Assembly: GCA_903789595.1 (NCBI GenBank)
Contig: CAIFEZ010000006.1
Span: 83,938-147,937, forward strand
Origin: an uncultured eubacterium 1-6
Lineage (GTDB): Bacteria > Bacillota > Clostridia > Lachnospirales > Lachnospiraceae
Length of the DNA stretch: 64,000 nucleotides
Direction of reading: 5' to 3'
In this document: positions 33,709-42,826 of the stretch, one piece after another
Layout of the letters: each line of letters starts with the position of its first letter
Position numbering within the stretch: the stretch's first letter is position 1
Made by a program: the position numbers and the translations under genes
The notes under the pieces: generated by a model
Told to the model about the DNA's origin: nothing
Database searches by the model: none
The model's input: the letters and a program-made list of their open reading frames with translations, nothing else

Positions 33709-33942
33709 TTATTCCTCGGGCGGTATCTCGAGACCAGCCAACCTGAGAGCTGTCTCCAACTGAATGATACGATCCATGACAGCTGCTGAAATAGGGCTGT
33801 TTTCTGCTACTTCAGGATCGATGCGCTCATACCATTCATCATTGTTGTGTTGTGTGCAGAGGATCATCGATCCGCCGGATTCGGTATTGCTTCTGAAGAT
33901 TCCAGGGTATTTTCCATCATGAATCCGGTCGCTGGAAATCAC
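33709..33942 (-). pseudogene. IS21-type helper ATPase (IstB-like) C-terminal remnant
   Basis: The frame SGGSMILCTQHNNDEWYERI followed by SPISAAVMDRII resembles the sensor region near the end of IstB (normally STILTSQ-WxxxIGxPxxxDAIxDRIVH). P-loop and Walker B parts are missing. It runs opposite to the IS21 transposase remnant that follows, so the two come from separate insertions or an inversion. Confidence 0.45.
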
Positions 33943-33989
33943 AATTCCGGATAGATGGAAATTGGCTTTCCGGCCATTGGGAAATCAAT

Positions 33990-34035
33990 CTTATAATGAA
34001 TTTAAGCATCAATCCTGATGCAAATTCATTATAAG
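33990..34035. repeat. Long inverted repeat upstream of the istA remnant
   Basis: CTTATAATGAATTT pairs perfectly with AAATTCATTATAAG, and inside them GCATCA pairs with TGATGC around ATCC. The whole 46-bp unit would form a 20-bp stem with a small bulge. It could be an element end, a cruciform or a terminator without a T-run. Confidence 0.75.
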
Positions 34036-34083
34036 AAGGTCTAAATTATTACCAAGTATTGTGAGATACTAAGGCTTACCGCC

Positions 34084-34663
34084 ATGGGTCTCAAGCAACA
34101 CGATATCATCATAGTCTTGGTATTGCTAAAAGACTGTCGTCAAAGTTCAGAAACGGGCAAGGAAATATCTCTCAGCAGGCCACTGGACAACAGTTACACG
34201 GATGTCGAACTCGAAAGGATAATCTTCCCCAAGAAATCTTCAACGCCGAGCACGAGGCGGATGCCGGATTATGATTACATCCGGAAAGAATTGCTCCGCA
34301 ACGGCATTAACAAGAAGCTCCTTTGGACGGAATACTTTGAGGACTGCAAGGCTGCCGGCGATGAGCCACTTAGGTATTCCCGGTTTTGTTATCACATCCA
34401 ACAGAACGAACAGAAGCGCAACGCCACAATGCATCTCCCCAGAAAGCCCGGCGAACAGATCGAAGTTGACTGGGCTGGAGATCCTGCCGAGATTATCGAT
34501 CCGGATACTGGCGAAATCACAAAGGCATGGTGTAATGACCTACAGCCAGTATGCCTACGTTGAAACCTTCATCAACGAGAAGATGGCCTTCATAAAGCAG
34601 AACACGAAGGGACGCTTTATGTGGAATACCCGAATATCAGCTATTCAGTACCAGATACGATGA
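34084..34663 (+). pseudogene. IS21-family transposase (IstA) remnant
   Basis: Contains the conserved IstA stretch MPDYDYIRKELLRNGINKKLLWTEY, then CYHIQQNEQKRNATMH and the first DDE region EQIEVDWAGDPAEIIDPDTGEI. Near 34535 the frame shifts and continues GVMTYSQYAYVETFINEKMAF before breaking off. The N-terminal HTH is also frameshifted. The element is dead and 3'-truncated. It borders the CRISPR-Cas locus on its left. Confidence 0.85.
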
Positions 34664-34879
34664 TATCCACCACCGTTAGCTCTGTTTCATGAGGTATAAA
34701 TATCTGAAAAAGCTTGTAAAATCAACAACTTTTGGGTTGACACAATAGGAAGGTACTAGTGTTTTACCGTTTACGTTTAAGAGGTTGAGAAGGAAAACTA
34801 CTATGATAAAATAAGAAATAGAAATTTGTTTGTAGACTGGCAGGCAAGGATCAGACAAACCTGAAATCATGATGAAACT

Positions 34880-34980
34880 AAAAAAAGAAGGGCCGGACTG
34901 TTGTCCAACCCTTCAACCCGCTCAATGCGGACCATTGGTGATTTCGGATAATTCCTTATTTGAACTCACCTTGTAAATTC
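34880..34980 (-). ncRNA. tracrRNA of the type II-A CRISPR system
   Basis: On the minus strand the RNA starts near 34980 with the anti-repeat GAATTTACAAGG, perfectly complementary to CCTTGTAAATTC of the CRISPR repeat (12 bp), then a bulge, then TCAAAT pairing with the repeat start GTTTGA. This upper stem, bulge and lower stem pattern is that of Cas9 guide duplexes. A nexus-like hairpin region (GGTCCGCATTGAGCGGG) follows, then the terminator AAGGGTTGGACAACAGTCCG with CCCTTC and TTTTTTT at 34880-34886. About 100 nt, transcribed divergently from cas9. Confidence 0.9.
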
Positions 34981-34986
34981 ATTTAA

Positions 34987-35015
34987 AAGATAACACGGAT
35001 TTGATTCGCTGTCAA
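34987..35015 (-). promoter_or_regulatory. tracrRNA promoter
   Basis: Minus-strand -35 TTGACA (35015-35010), 17-bp spacer and -10 TATCTT (34992-34987), placing the start at about 34980, exactly before the anti-repeat. Confidence 0.85.
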
Positions 35016-35096
35016 ATTCATAATTCAGTATTTGGCATGAATTTTGTAATGAGATAATCTTTGAGAAGGAAAAGGACTTGATGAGGAGGTGGCAAA

Positions 35097-38000
35097 ATGT
35101 ATCCAGGGGATTATTATGTAGGCCTTGATATGGGAACAAATTCGGTCGGCTATGCAGTCACTGATCCCGAGTATCATCTTTTGCGCGCAAAGGGCAAAGA
35201 TGTGTGGGGATCCAGGTTGTTTCCAGAAGCCAACACATCAGCTGAACGTAGGGGGTATCGTACTGCCAGGAGACGTTTACAGAGACGCAAATTAAGAATT
35301 GGAATTTTAAATGAGATTTTCTCTACGGAGTTAGATAAGGTGGATTCTGGTTTTCTTCAAAGATTGGCGGACAGTAAATTTTTCGAAGATGATAAAACGG
35401 AGCATCAGCCTTATGCATTATTTGCAGATGTTCATTATACGGACAGGGAATATTATTCCCAGTTTCCAACGGTATATCATCTTAGAAAATATTTAATATC
35501 AACAAAGGATACTTACGATATTCGGCTTCTTTATCTGGGCATCCATAGCATTTATAAGCATCGTGGCAACTTCCTGAACCCAAATCTCAATGTTGGATCG
35601 CTGGAGGAATTCGGCCCTTTATATCGGGATCTGTGGGATGCAATAGAGCAAGCAAAGGAGGCTAGGCAGGATGACAGCCAGGTCGATATCTCTTTGCCGG
35701 AATGGAGAGAAGAGTTTGCGTCAGCTTTTACGGATATTCTATCTTCTAGATCTTATTCCATGCTGGAAAAGAGCGGAAAAATCGCTGAACTGCTTCAGCT
35801 GACAAAAAAACAAAAGTCTCAGCAGGAGTATGTGAAATGGATGTGTGGAAGAAAGGGAAAACTAAGCGCTGCTTTCCCTGGGGATGAAAAATTTGATGAA
35901 GAAACGAGAAAAGTCTCATTTTCCTTCCAGGATGGTAATCTGGAAGAGTCTATGCAGAAAGCAGAAACCATTCTTCTACCAGAAGAATATGAAACGTTAC
36001 TCGCTCTTAAGAAGATACATGATTTTGGACTTCTATCCAATATCATGAAGGGATATCGCTTTATCTGCGAAGCACGGGTAGATATTTATAATAAGCATCA
36101 GACAGACTTAAAAATACTGAAACGTGTTTATAAGAAATATGCGCCGGACAAATATCATCAAATGTTCAGGGAGATGCAGGAAAAACTGAAAAATTATAGT
36201 GCATATGTTGGCTCTGTAAGTTATCAGAAAACGAAGAACGAACCTTCTATTCGCCGGAAAGAAAAAAGCAGCGCAGAAGATCTGTATAAGTCAATAAAGA
36301 GTGATCTCGAATCCGTAAAGGAGATGCCGGAAGTTCAGGTTCTTTTTGAAGAAATGGACAGGGGGACTTTTTTGCCGAAAATCAGAACAAGTGATAATGG
36401 CGTCATCCCTTATCAGGTGTATGAGGCAGAACTGAAAGCAATCCTGGAAAATGCGAAAAGGATATTTCCTTTCCTGTCGGTGAAGGACTCCAGTGGATTT
36501 AACCCAGAAGAAAAAATTATGATGACTTTTTCCTTCCGCATTCCTTACTATGTAGGTCCGGTTTACAATGACGGGAAGAATCATGCTTGGTCAGTGAGAA
36601 GAGAACCGGGACGGATCTATCCATGGAATTTTGATCAGAAGATTGACAAAAAGCGATCGTCAGAAGAATTCATGAATCAGTTGATTGGACATTGTACCTA
36701 TCTTCATGGTGAACAGGTGTTGCCGCGTCATTCTCTAATGTATGAGAAGTTTGCACTGCTGAATGAATTCAACAATATTAAAATAGACGGAAGAAAACCT
36801 AATTATACTGCAAAGAAAATAATATTTGATGAACTTTTTATTAAAGGAAGAAGGGTGACGAAGAAAGGTCTGCAAAGATTCCTGCTTACCCATAATTTGG
36901 CAAATGGGAAGACCAATACGGATGATATTGCGATCTCTGGGATGGCCGATGAAAAATTCCAAAATTCCTTAAGCTCTTATCATCACTTTTGCGAGATATT
37001 CAAAACGGACAAGCTGACCTTCAGTCAGGAACAGATGGCGGAGAATATCATCAGATGGTCAACTGTCTATGCGGATTCTAAGAAGTTTCTGCAAGAGAAA
37101 ATACGCGAAAATTATACGACAGAGCAGTTGCCAGAAGAAATTTTGAATCGTATCCTTGGAATGAAGTTTTCAGATTGGGGAAGGCTGTCAGCTGCATTCC
37201 TTCGGATGGAAGGTGTAAATAAGGAAACAGGAGAGAAAAAGTCAATCCTCCGCTGGATGGAAGAAGATTCATTCAACTTGATGGGATTATTGTCTTCCGA
37301 TTTTACATTTTTGGATGAGTTGGAGTCTATGAATGTTAAGCTCCAGAAGGATCTCATGACGGTTGAACCGGAGGATCTGGAAGGAAGATATCTGTCAGCG
37401 CCAGTAAAGCGCATGGTTTGGCAGACCATACTGATTCTTCGTGAGATCACACAGGTGATGGGACATGCCCCATCAAGAGTATTTGTGGAAATGACGAGAG
37501 AAGAGGGAGAAAAGAAGCGCACTACTAGTCGAAAGAAAAAGTTTGAAGACCTGTATAAAAATATCAGGGATGAAAGGTTTGACTGGAGTAAAGAACTGGC
37601 CGGACATTCAGAAGCGGATTTCAGAAATAAGAAGTTATACCTATACTACACTCAGATGGGTAGAAGTATGTATACCGGGGAGCCAATCAATCTGCTGGAA
37701 CTTCTGACGAATAATTCCAAGTATGACTTGGATCATATTTACCCCCGTCATTTCGTAAAAGACGATAGTTTAGACAATAATCTGGTTCTTGTTGAGAAGA
37801 CGGAAAATGCTCACAAGACGGATAATTATCCTATAGAAAATAGTATTCGCGAAAGTCAGATTTCAAACTGGAAAATGCTCCTGGATAAAGGATTGATTAC
37901 GCAGACAAAATTTCAGAGACTGACCAGGTCTACGGATTTTTCAGATGCAGAGCGCGCAGATTTTATTAGCAGACAGGTTGTTGAGACGAGTCAGGCTGTA

Positions 38001-39266
38001 AAGACAATCACCCACCTTATTGAAGAACTGCTGCCATCTGACGAAACACAAGTAATATATTCAAAGGCAAGGAATGTATCAGATTTCCGAAACAAGTTTT
38101 CTCTTTACAAGTGCAGGGAAGTTAATGATTTTCATCATGCCAATGATGCTTATTTAAATATTGTTGTAGGAAATGTCTATCACACAAAGTTCACATCATC
38201 TCCGGTTAATTTTATTAAGGAGTGGAAAAAGGATGCAAAGAAGTATAGTTATAATCTAGGTACTGGTAAGATATTCGAAAATAATGTAGAGAGAAATGGA
38301 ATCCGTGCCTGGAATATGGAGGGAAATCGTTCGATTGTTACAGTAAAAAAGGTTATGGCTAGACAGACGCCTCTTGTTACCTATATGAATTACTGTGGAA
38401 AGGGAGGAATTGCTGACCAGACTATTTATTCTGCAGATAAAGCTGGAAAAAATAAGAAAGCTGGCGTGTATCTGCCAATGAAAACGTCCGATAACAGACT
38501 TGCGAATGTAAGCCGATATGGCGGATTCACCAGTTTATCTGTCGCGTACTTTTTCCTAGTGGAGCATGAGGCAAAGGGTAAAAGAATAAGAACAATTGAG
38601 GCAATGCCGGTCTATATGGCTTCGCAAATTACGACGAATAATGCCCTTCGGCAATATGTTGAAAATAATCTTGGATTAATAGATGCAAGAATTTGTTTAA
38701 GTAAAATCAAGCTCTATTCAAAATTGCGAATCAATGGATTTGATTGCTATTTAAGCGGTAAAACAGGAAATCGATTGATCGTGATAAACGCTGAAGAGCT
38801 GAAGCTGGATAGTAAACAGGTTCATTATGCAAAAAAAATGAAGAATGTTTCCGATATAAATCTTTCTGAGGAACAGATCAGGATAGATGCAGACAGAATT
38901 GCAAAGAAAACAGACGGAGATGAAGTAGGAATTACAAGAGAAGACAATATCAGGTTTTATGAGTTATTGGAGAAAAAACATATCGAGGGAATATATAGCA
39001 GAAGGCCTAATCCGATTGGAACAACTCTAAAACGTAGAAATGATATTTTTGCAAAGTTGCCACTTGACAAACAAGTGAATGTCCTTTTGGAAATATTGAA
39101 ATTATCTGGCAGAGTAAATGAAGCGAATCTAGCACAAATTAATGAGTCCCAACATTCTGGGAAGTCTTTGATTAATAAGAAAATATCAGAACTGAAAAGT
39201 TGTTTCTTGATTTCCCAATCAGTAACCGGACTTTATGAGCAGTATACAGATCTGCGTACCATATGA
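35097..39266 (+). CDS. cas9: Cas9 endonuclease (type II-A)
   Basis: 1389 residues, close to S. pyogenes Cas9. RuvC-I is at the start (VGLDMGTNSVGYAVTD, catalytic Asp11), followed by the arginine-rich bridge helix AERRGYRTARRRLQRRKLRI (about 58-77). RuvC-II is VFVEMTREE (Glu798). The HNH domain reads YDLDHIYPRHFVKDDSLDNN with catalytic His880 and downstream NAHKTDN. RuvC-III is DFHHANDAYLN (His1013, Asp1017). The remaining C-terminus (about 1100-1389) is the WED/PAM-interacting part. All catalytic residues are present, so double-strand cleavage of tracrRNA:crRNA-directed targets is expected. GAGGAGGTG lies six bases before the ATG. Overlaps cas1 by four bases. Confidence 0.98.
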   Translation: MYPGDYYVGLDMGTNSVGYAVTDPEYHLLRAKGKDVWGSRLFPEANTSAERRGYRTARRRLQRRKLRIGILNEIFSTELDKVDSGFLQRLADSKFFEDDKTEHQPYALFADVHYTDREYYSQFPTVYHLRKYLISTKDTYDIRLLYLGIHSIYKHRGNFLNPNLNVGSLEEFGPLYRDLWDAIEQAKEARQDDSQVDISLPEWREEFASAFTDILSSRSYSMLEKSGKIAELLQLTKKQKSQQEYVKWMCGRKGKLSAAFPGDEKFDEETRKVSFSFQDGNLEESMQKAETILLPEEYETLLALKKIHDFGLLSNIMKGYRFICEARVDIYNKHQTDLKILKRVYKKYAPDKYHQMFREMQEKLKNYSAYVGSVSYQKTKNEPSIRRKEKSSAEDLYKSIKSDLESVKEMPEVQVLFEEMDRGTFLPKIRTSDNGVIPYQVYEAELKAILENAKRIFPFLSVKDSSGFNPEEKIMMTFSFRIPYYVGPVYNDGKNHAWSVRREPGRIYPWNFDQKIDKKRSSEEFMNQLIGHCTYLHGEQVLPRHSLMYEKFALLNEFNNIKIDGRKPNYTAKKIIFDELFIKGRRVTKKGLQRFLLTHNLANGKTNTDDIAISGMADEKFQNSLSSYHHFCEIFKTDKLTFSQEQMAENIIRWSTVYADSKKFLQEKIRENYTTEQLPEEILNRILGMKFSDWGRLSAAFLRMEGVNKETGEKKSILRWMEEDSFNLMGLLSSDFTFLDELESMNVKLQKDLMTVEPEDLEGRYLSAPVKRMVWQTILILREITQVMGHAPSRVFVEMTREEGEKKRTTSRKKKFEDLYKNIRDERFDWSKELAGHSEADFRNKKLYLYYTQMGRSMYTGEPINLLELLTNNSKYDLDHIYPRHFVKDDSLDNNLVLVEKTENAHKTDNYPIENSIRESQISNWKMLLDKGLITQTKFQRLTRSTDFSDAERADFISRQVVETSQAVKTITHLIEELLPSDETQVIYSKARNVSDFRNKFSLYKCREVNDFHHANDAYLNIVVGNVYHTKFTSSPVNFIKEWKKDAKKYSYNLGTGKIFENNVERNGIRAWNMEGNRSIVTVKKVMARQTPLVTYMNYCGKGGIADQTIYSADKAGKNKKAGVYLPMKTSDNRLANVSRYGGFTSLSVAYFFLVEHEAKGKRIRTIEAMPVYMASQITTNNALRQYVENNLGLIDARICLSKIKLYSKLRINGFDCYLSGKTGNRLIVINAEELKLDSKQVHYAKKMKNVSDINLSEEQIRIDADRIAKKTDGDEVGITREDNIRFYELLEKKHIEGIYSRRPNPIGTTLKRRNDIFAKLPLDKQVNVLLEILKLSGRVNEANLAQINESQHSGKSLINKKISELKSCFLISQSVTGLYEQYTDLRTI

Positions 39267-40135
39267 GTTGGCGGACTGTTGTAGTCTCTCGCAATGCTAA
39301 ACTGGATTACGAGAATGGGTATCTCGTAATCCGGGGCGAAGAGACGAAAAGAATATTCATAAATGAGATTGAACTTCTGATGCTGGAAAACACAGCCGTT
39401 GCGATGACGGGATATCTCCTTGCGGAGCTGGTACGCAATAAGGTTAAAGTTATCTTTTGTGATCAGAAAAGAAATCCCTGTGCGGAGCTGATTCCTTATT
39501 ATGGGAGTTATGATACCAGTGCAAAAGTGCGAAGTCAGATCCAGTGGTCTGATGACGTTAAGGGTAGTGTTTGGACAGAAATCGTTTCGGATAAAATTCG
39601 AAAACAAGCTGAAGTATTGTTGCGGCATGGGAAAGCCGAAGGCGATAAGCTTCAGGAATATTTGACAGAAATCTCTTTTGGAGATGCAACGAATCGGGAG
39701 GGACATGCAGCCAAAGTATACTTCAATGCCCTGTTTGGAAAAAAGTTTACACGTGCAGAGGATACACCAACGAATGCGGCTTTAAATTATGGGTATAGCC
39801 TTATTCTTTCTCTATTTGCCAGAGAGATTTCCGCAAATGGATATATCACGCAATTAGGCTTGTTTCATGACAATATGTTTAATCAGTTTAACCTGGCCTC
39901 GGATTTAATGGAACCATTTCGACCCTTGGTAGATGAGCTTGTGCTCGTTAACATGCCCGACAAATTTGAAACAGAAGAAAAACATCAGATGCTGGAACTG
40001 TTGGAACAGGAAGTTTTTATAAATGGGAGAAAGGAATATCTTGGAAATGCAGTCAAGATTTATACACATAGTGTATTTGACGCATTGGAAGATAAAGATG
40101 CATCCTTAATTCGATTTTATCAAAATGAGTTATAG
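39263..40135 (+). CDS. cas1: CRISPR-associated endonuclease Cas1
   Basis: 290 residues. The metal-binding residues sit in NREGHAAKVYFNALFGKKF (Glu), GLFHDNMFNQFNLASDLMEPFRPLVD (His and the second Glu). The N-terminal beta domain starts SWRTVVVSRNAKLDYENGYLVI, usual for type II. With Cas2 it integrates new spacers at the leader end. ATG overlaps the cas9 stop (ATGA), indicating translational coupling. Confidence 0.97.
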   Translation: MSWRTVVVSRNAKLDYENGYLVIRGEETKRIFINEIELLMLENTAVAMTGYLLAELVRNKVKVIFCDQKRNPCAELIPYYGSYDTSAKVRSQIQWSDDVKGSVWTEIVSDKIRKQAEVLLRHGKAEGDKLQEYLTEISFGDATNREGHAAKVYFNALFGKKFTRAEDTPTNAALNYGYSLILSLFAREISANGYITQLGLFHDNMFNQFNLASDLMEPFRPLVDELVLVNMPDKFETEEKHQMLELLEQEVFINGRKEYLGNAVKIYTHSVFDALEDKDASLIRFYQNEL

Positions 40136-40445
40136 ATATATGAGAGTTCTTGTAATGTTCGACCTTCCGGTAGATACAGTAGAGGACCGGAAAGAATATA
40201 GAACCTTCCGGAAATATTTGATTAAAAGTGGTTATTTGATGTTGCAGGAGAGTGTCTATTGCAAATTAGCCCAGAATCCGACTGCTGCAGATACCTTGCT
40301 TCTAAATATCAAGAAGAATCGGCCTAAAAGTGGACTGGTACAGGTTTTAAGAGTTACCGAGAAAGAATATTCCAAAATGGAGTATGTTGTGGGAGAGGCT
40401 TCCTCGGAAATAATTACTGATGACAGGAGACTTCTTATTATATGA
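40125..40445 (+). CDS. cas2: CRISPR-associated protein Cas2
   Basis: 106 residues, ferredoxin-like fold. YMRVLVMFDLPVDTVEDRKEYRTFRKYL carries the conserved Asp after beta-1, and SGYLMLQESVYCKLAQN the dimer strand. It bridges two Cas1 dimers in the spacer-integration complex. Overlaps cas1 by 11 bases. Confidence 0.96.
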   Translation: MSYRYMRVLVMFDLPVDTVEDRKEYRTFRKYLIKSGYLMLQESVYCKLAQNPTAADTLLLNIKKNRPKSGLVQVLRVTEKEYSKMEYVVGEASSEIITDDRRLLII

Positions 40446-41119
40446 GATTAATTTACTCGGATTGTAATATTGACTTAGTATTGGATGAACAACGACCAGT
40501 TACGCTTGTGATGGAGAACCCGAAACATCTGCGAAAGATGATATTTGCAATTCTGAGTCAGATGAATTCAGAGAGTAGTGATATCATTCTATCAGAAGGA
40601 GATCAGGAGCTTTCGCTAGAAAGAAATCTTTTTCTCCAGTTGAATCCCTTTGAGGATACGTTAAACAGCAGAAAAACTATTGGAAAATTGTATAAAACAA
40701 TAAATCAGGCAGCAGTGGAATTCCCTCAGGAAAGAAGTGAGTTAATGTCAGCTGTGATTCAATATTTTGACAGGATTTTAAATGCAGTTCGTTTTGATGG
40801 ACTAACATACTCGCTTGATTTTAAAGACGAAGATTTGTACAAGTTGTTTGGCCTAAGGATAGAGGAAGAAAACTTTTCTCTGATAGAGAAATTATTGATG
40901 GAAGTAAGGGTCTGTTCTGACTTGTTATTTTTTCCGGTGATAGCCTTTGTGAATTTGGAAAGTTTTCTGTCAAATGATGAATACTTAGAATTGGTGGAAA
41001 GTTGTATCAATCATAAAGTCTACCTCCTATTAATAGAAGGGAAGGAACCTTTGGACAGAACCGGAGATAAGCGTTATATTGTTGATAAAGACCTATGTGT
41101 GATAAGGAAAAGCTTATGA
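40442..41119 (+). CDS. csn2: CRISPR-associated protein Csn2
   Basis: 225 residues, the short Csn2 class. Typical are the start MRLIYSDCNIDLVLDEQRPVTLVMENP and the alternation of short strands and helices with a vestigial P-loop-like fold. Csn2 forms a calcium-stabilised tetrameric ring that binds free DNA ends during spacer capture; its presence defines subtype II-A. Overlaps cas2 by four bases and ends 48 bases before the first repeat. Confidence 0.93.
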   Translation: MRLIYSDCNIDLVLDEQRPVTLVMENPKHLRKMIFAILSQMNSESSDIILSEGDQELSLERNLFLQLNPFEDTLNSRKTIGKLYKTINQAAVEFPQERSELMSAVIQYFDRILNAVRFDGLTYSLDFKDEDLYKLFGLRIEEENFSLIEKLLMEVRVCSDLLFFPVIAFVNLESFLSNDEYLELVESCINHKVYLLLIEGKEPLDRTGDKRYIVDKDLCVIRKSL

Positions 41120-41167
41120 ATTTACCCTGCAAACCAAGCAGATAAGGTCCGGTGATAACCATTTGAG
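41120..41167 (+). promoter_or_regulatory. CRISPR leader with type II-A anchoring sequence
   Basis: The 48 bases between csn2 and the first repeat end in ATTTGAG (41161-41167) directly against the repeat. This heptamer is the leader-anchoring sequence used by type II-A Cas1-Cas2 in streptococci to place new spacers at the first repeat. It fixes the leader side of the array. Confidence 0.85.
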
Positions 41168-42586
41168 GTTTGAGAACCTTGTAAATTCGTATAGGTGTCA
41201 AGCTCCGGGATCTCTTTCAGCACTTCTTCCGCGTTTGAGAACCTTGTAAATTCGTATAGGTGTCAAGCAGCAATCCGGGTGCAGCGGGATCACGTAACGT
41301 TTGAGAACCTTGTAAATTCGTATAGGTGTCAAGCTACTTCGACTTCATTCAGCTTACCAGATACGTTTGAGAACCTTGTAAATTCGTATAGGTGTCAAGC
41401 TTCAGTTGCGATTGACAGAGGGAAAGACAAGTTTGAGAACCTTGTAAATTCGTATAGGTGTCAAGCTCAAGTGCGAACAGAATCAATCTGTATAAGTTTG
41501 AGAACCTTGTAAATTCGTATAGGTGTCAAGCAAGATGATCCCGGAGAAGGCTGAGTACAGCGTTTGAGAACCTTGTAAATTCGTATAGGTGTCAAGCCGA
41601 GCCCGTAAGCTACGGATGCGGAAAGCAGTTTGAGAACCTTGTAAATTCGTATAGGTGTCAAGCAGCTCTCAGCGCTGCCCAGCACGGATCCCCGTTTGAG
41701 AACCTTGTAAATTCGTATAGGTGTCAAGCCAAGCAGCAAGGAATCTCGCCGCAGATGGAGTTTGAGAACCTTGTAAATTCGTATAGGTGTCAAGCTCGGA
41801 TCCGGCCATAAACACAACGGATGCAGTTTGAGAACCTTGTAAATTCGTATAGGTGTCAAGCTGCTAATCCCTTCTTTTGGCGAGACGTGGCGTTTGAGAA
41901 CCTTGTAAATTCGTATAGGTGTCAAGCATATCTGCGATTTTTGCGTCGCAGTCCATCGTTTGAGAACCTTGTAAATTCGTATAGGTGTCAAGCATCGTAT
42001 CTGAAAAGAAGGTTAAACAGGTCGTTTGAGAACCTTGTAAATTCGTATAGGTGTCAAGCCAATCATGCCATCACGATAAGCAACCCACGGTTTGAGAACC
42101 TTGTAAATTCGTATAGGTGTCAAGCCGTTAAATCGTTCACATTGAACCAACTTGAGTTTGAGAACCTTGTAAATTCGTATAGGTGTCAAGCTGCGTAGAC
42201 GGGAAATATTATTTCTTCACAGTTTGAGAACCTTGTAAATTCGTATAGGTGTCAAGCCGGTCATCCGGTGTATCGGCTGTACAAATCGTTTGAGAACCTT
42301 GTAAATTCGTATAGGTGTCAAGCAGAAGCCACATCTCAGCAGCTCAACGGATAGTTTGAGAACCTTGTAAATTCGTATAGGTGTCAAGCGACAGCTTTTC
42401 GGCAAATCCGGGCTTAATGGTTTGAGAACCTTGTAAATTCGTATAGGTGTCAAGCTTTCACGCCTTCCGTAGACTCATTCCAGAGTTTGAGAACCTTGTA
42501 AATTCGTATAGGTGTCAAGCTTAGTTCCTGTTTTTCTTGGAACAACTTCTGTTTGAGAACCTTGTAAATTAGTATAGGTGTCAAGC
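41168..42586 (+). CRISPR. CRISPR array, 22 repeats and 21 spacers
   Basis: 36-bp repeats beginning GTTTGAGAACCTTGTAAATT and ending GTATAGGTGTCAAGC, with 30-bp spacers (18) or 29-bp spacers (the 1st, 5th and 20th). All repeats look identical except the last (42551-42586), where one C is A, as expected of the old leader-distal end. Spacers are all different; none was seen to match elsewhere in the window. The repeat is complementary to the tracrRNA at 34958-34980. The leader is on the csn2 side. Confidence 0.99.
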
Positions 42587-42598
42587 ATGACTGGATTG

Positions 42599-42731
42599 AT
42601 TATCTTTCTTTGATTGGATCAATATTGATTTTTTGTGTTGGACTGAATCTGGTCTGGGGAAAAAAGTAAGGGTTGCCAATATGCTTCCGTCTGTGATACT
42701 TGCAGTTGTTGCAGCTTATTTTCCTGTTTGA
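42599..42731 (+). pseudogene. DUF554 membrane protein, C-terminal remnant
   Basis: Reads WIDYLSLIGSILIFCVGLNLVWGKK, then after a one-base shift in AAAAAAGTAAGG continues VRVANMLPSVILAVVAAYF and stops. This is the last part of DUF554 (YdfK-like) membrane proteins. It lies right after the terminal CRISPR repeat and is followed by a cassette-type motif. Confidence 0.65.
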
Positions 42732-42732
42732 G

Positions 42733-42764
42733 AAATGCCAGTTTGTATGTATCTGAATAAATTG
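42733..42764. repeat. Cassette-type motif after the DUF554 remnant
   Basis: AAATGCCAGTTTGTATGT followed by ATCTGAATAAATTG, the same arrangement as at 9491, 24395 and 32837. It starts two bases after the stop codon. Confidence 0.6.
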
Positions 42765-42826
42765 TTAAAGGCAATAACTTCTGTCCCATTGCCGACGGCT
42801 TTGCCTGTCCGTGAATAAACGACAAT

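Noticed and set aside
41195..42453. Long open frames over the CRISPR array on both strands (repeating FENLVNSYRCQ or LTPIRIYKVLK peptides)
   Set aside because: They arise from the 66-bp period of repeat plus spacer, a multiple of three. They lack ribosome sites and are broken by 29-bp spacers.
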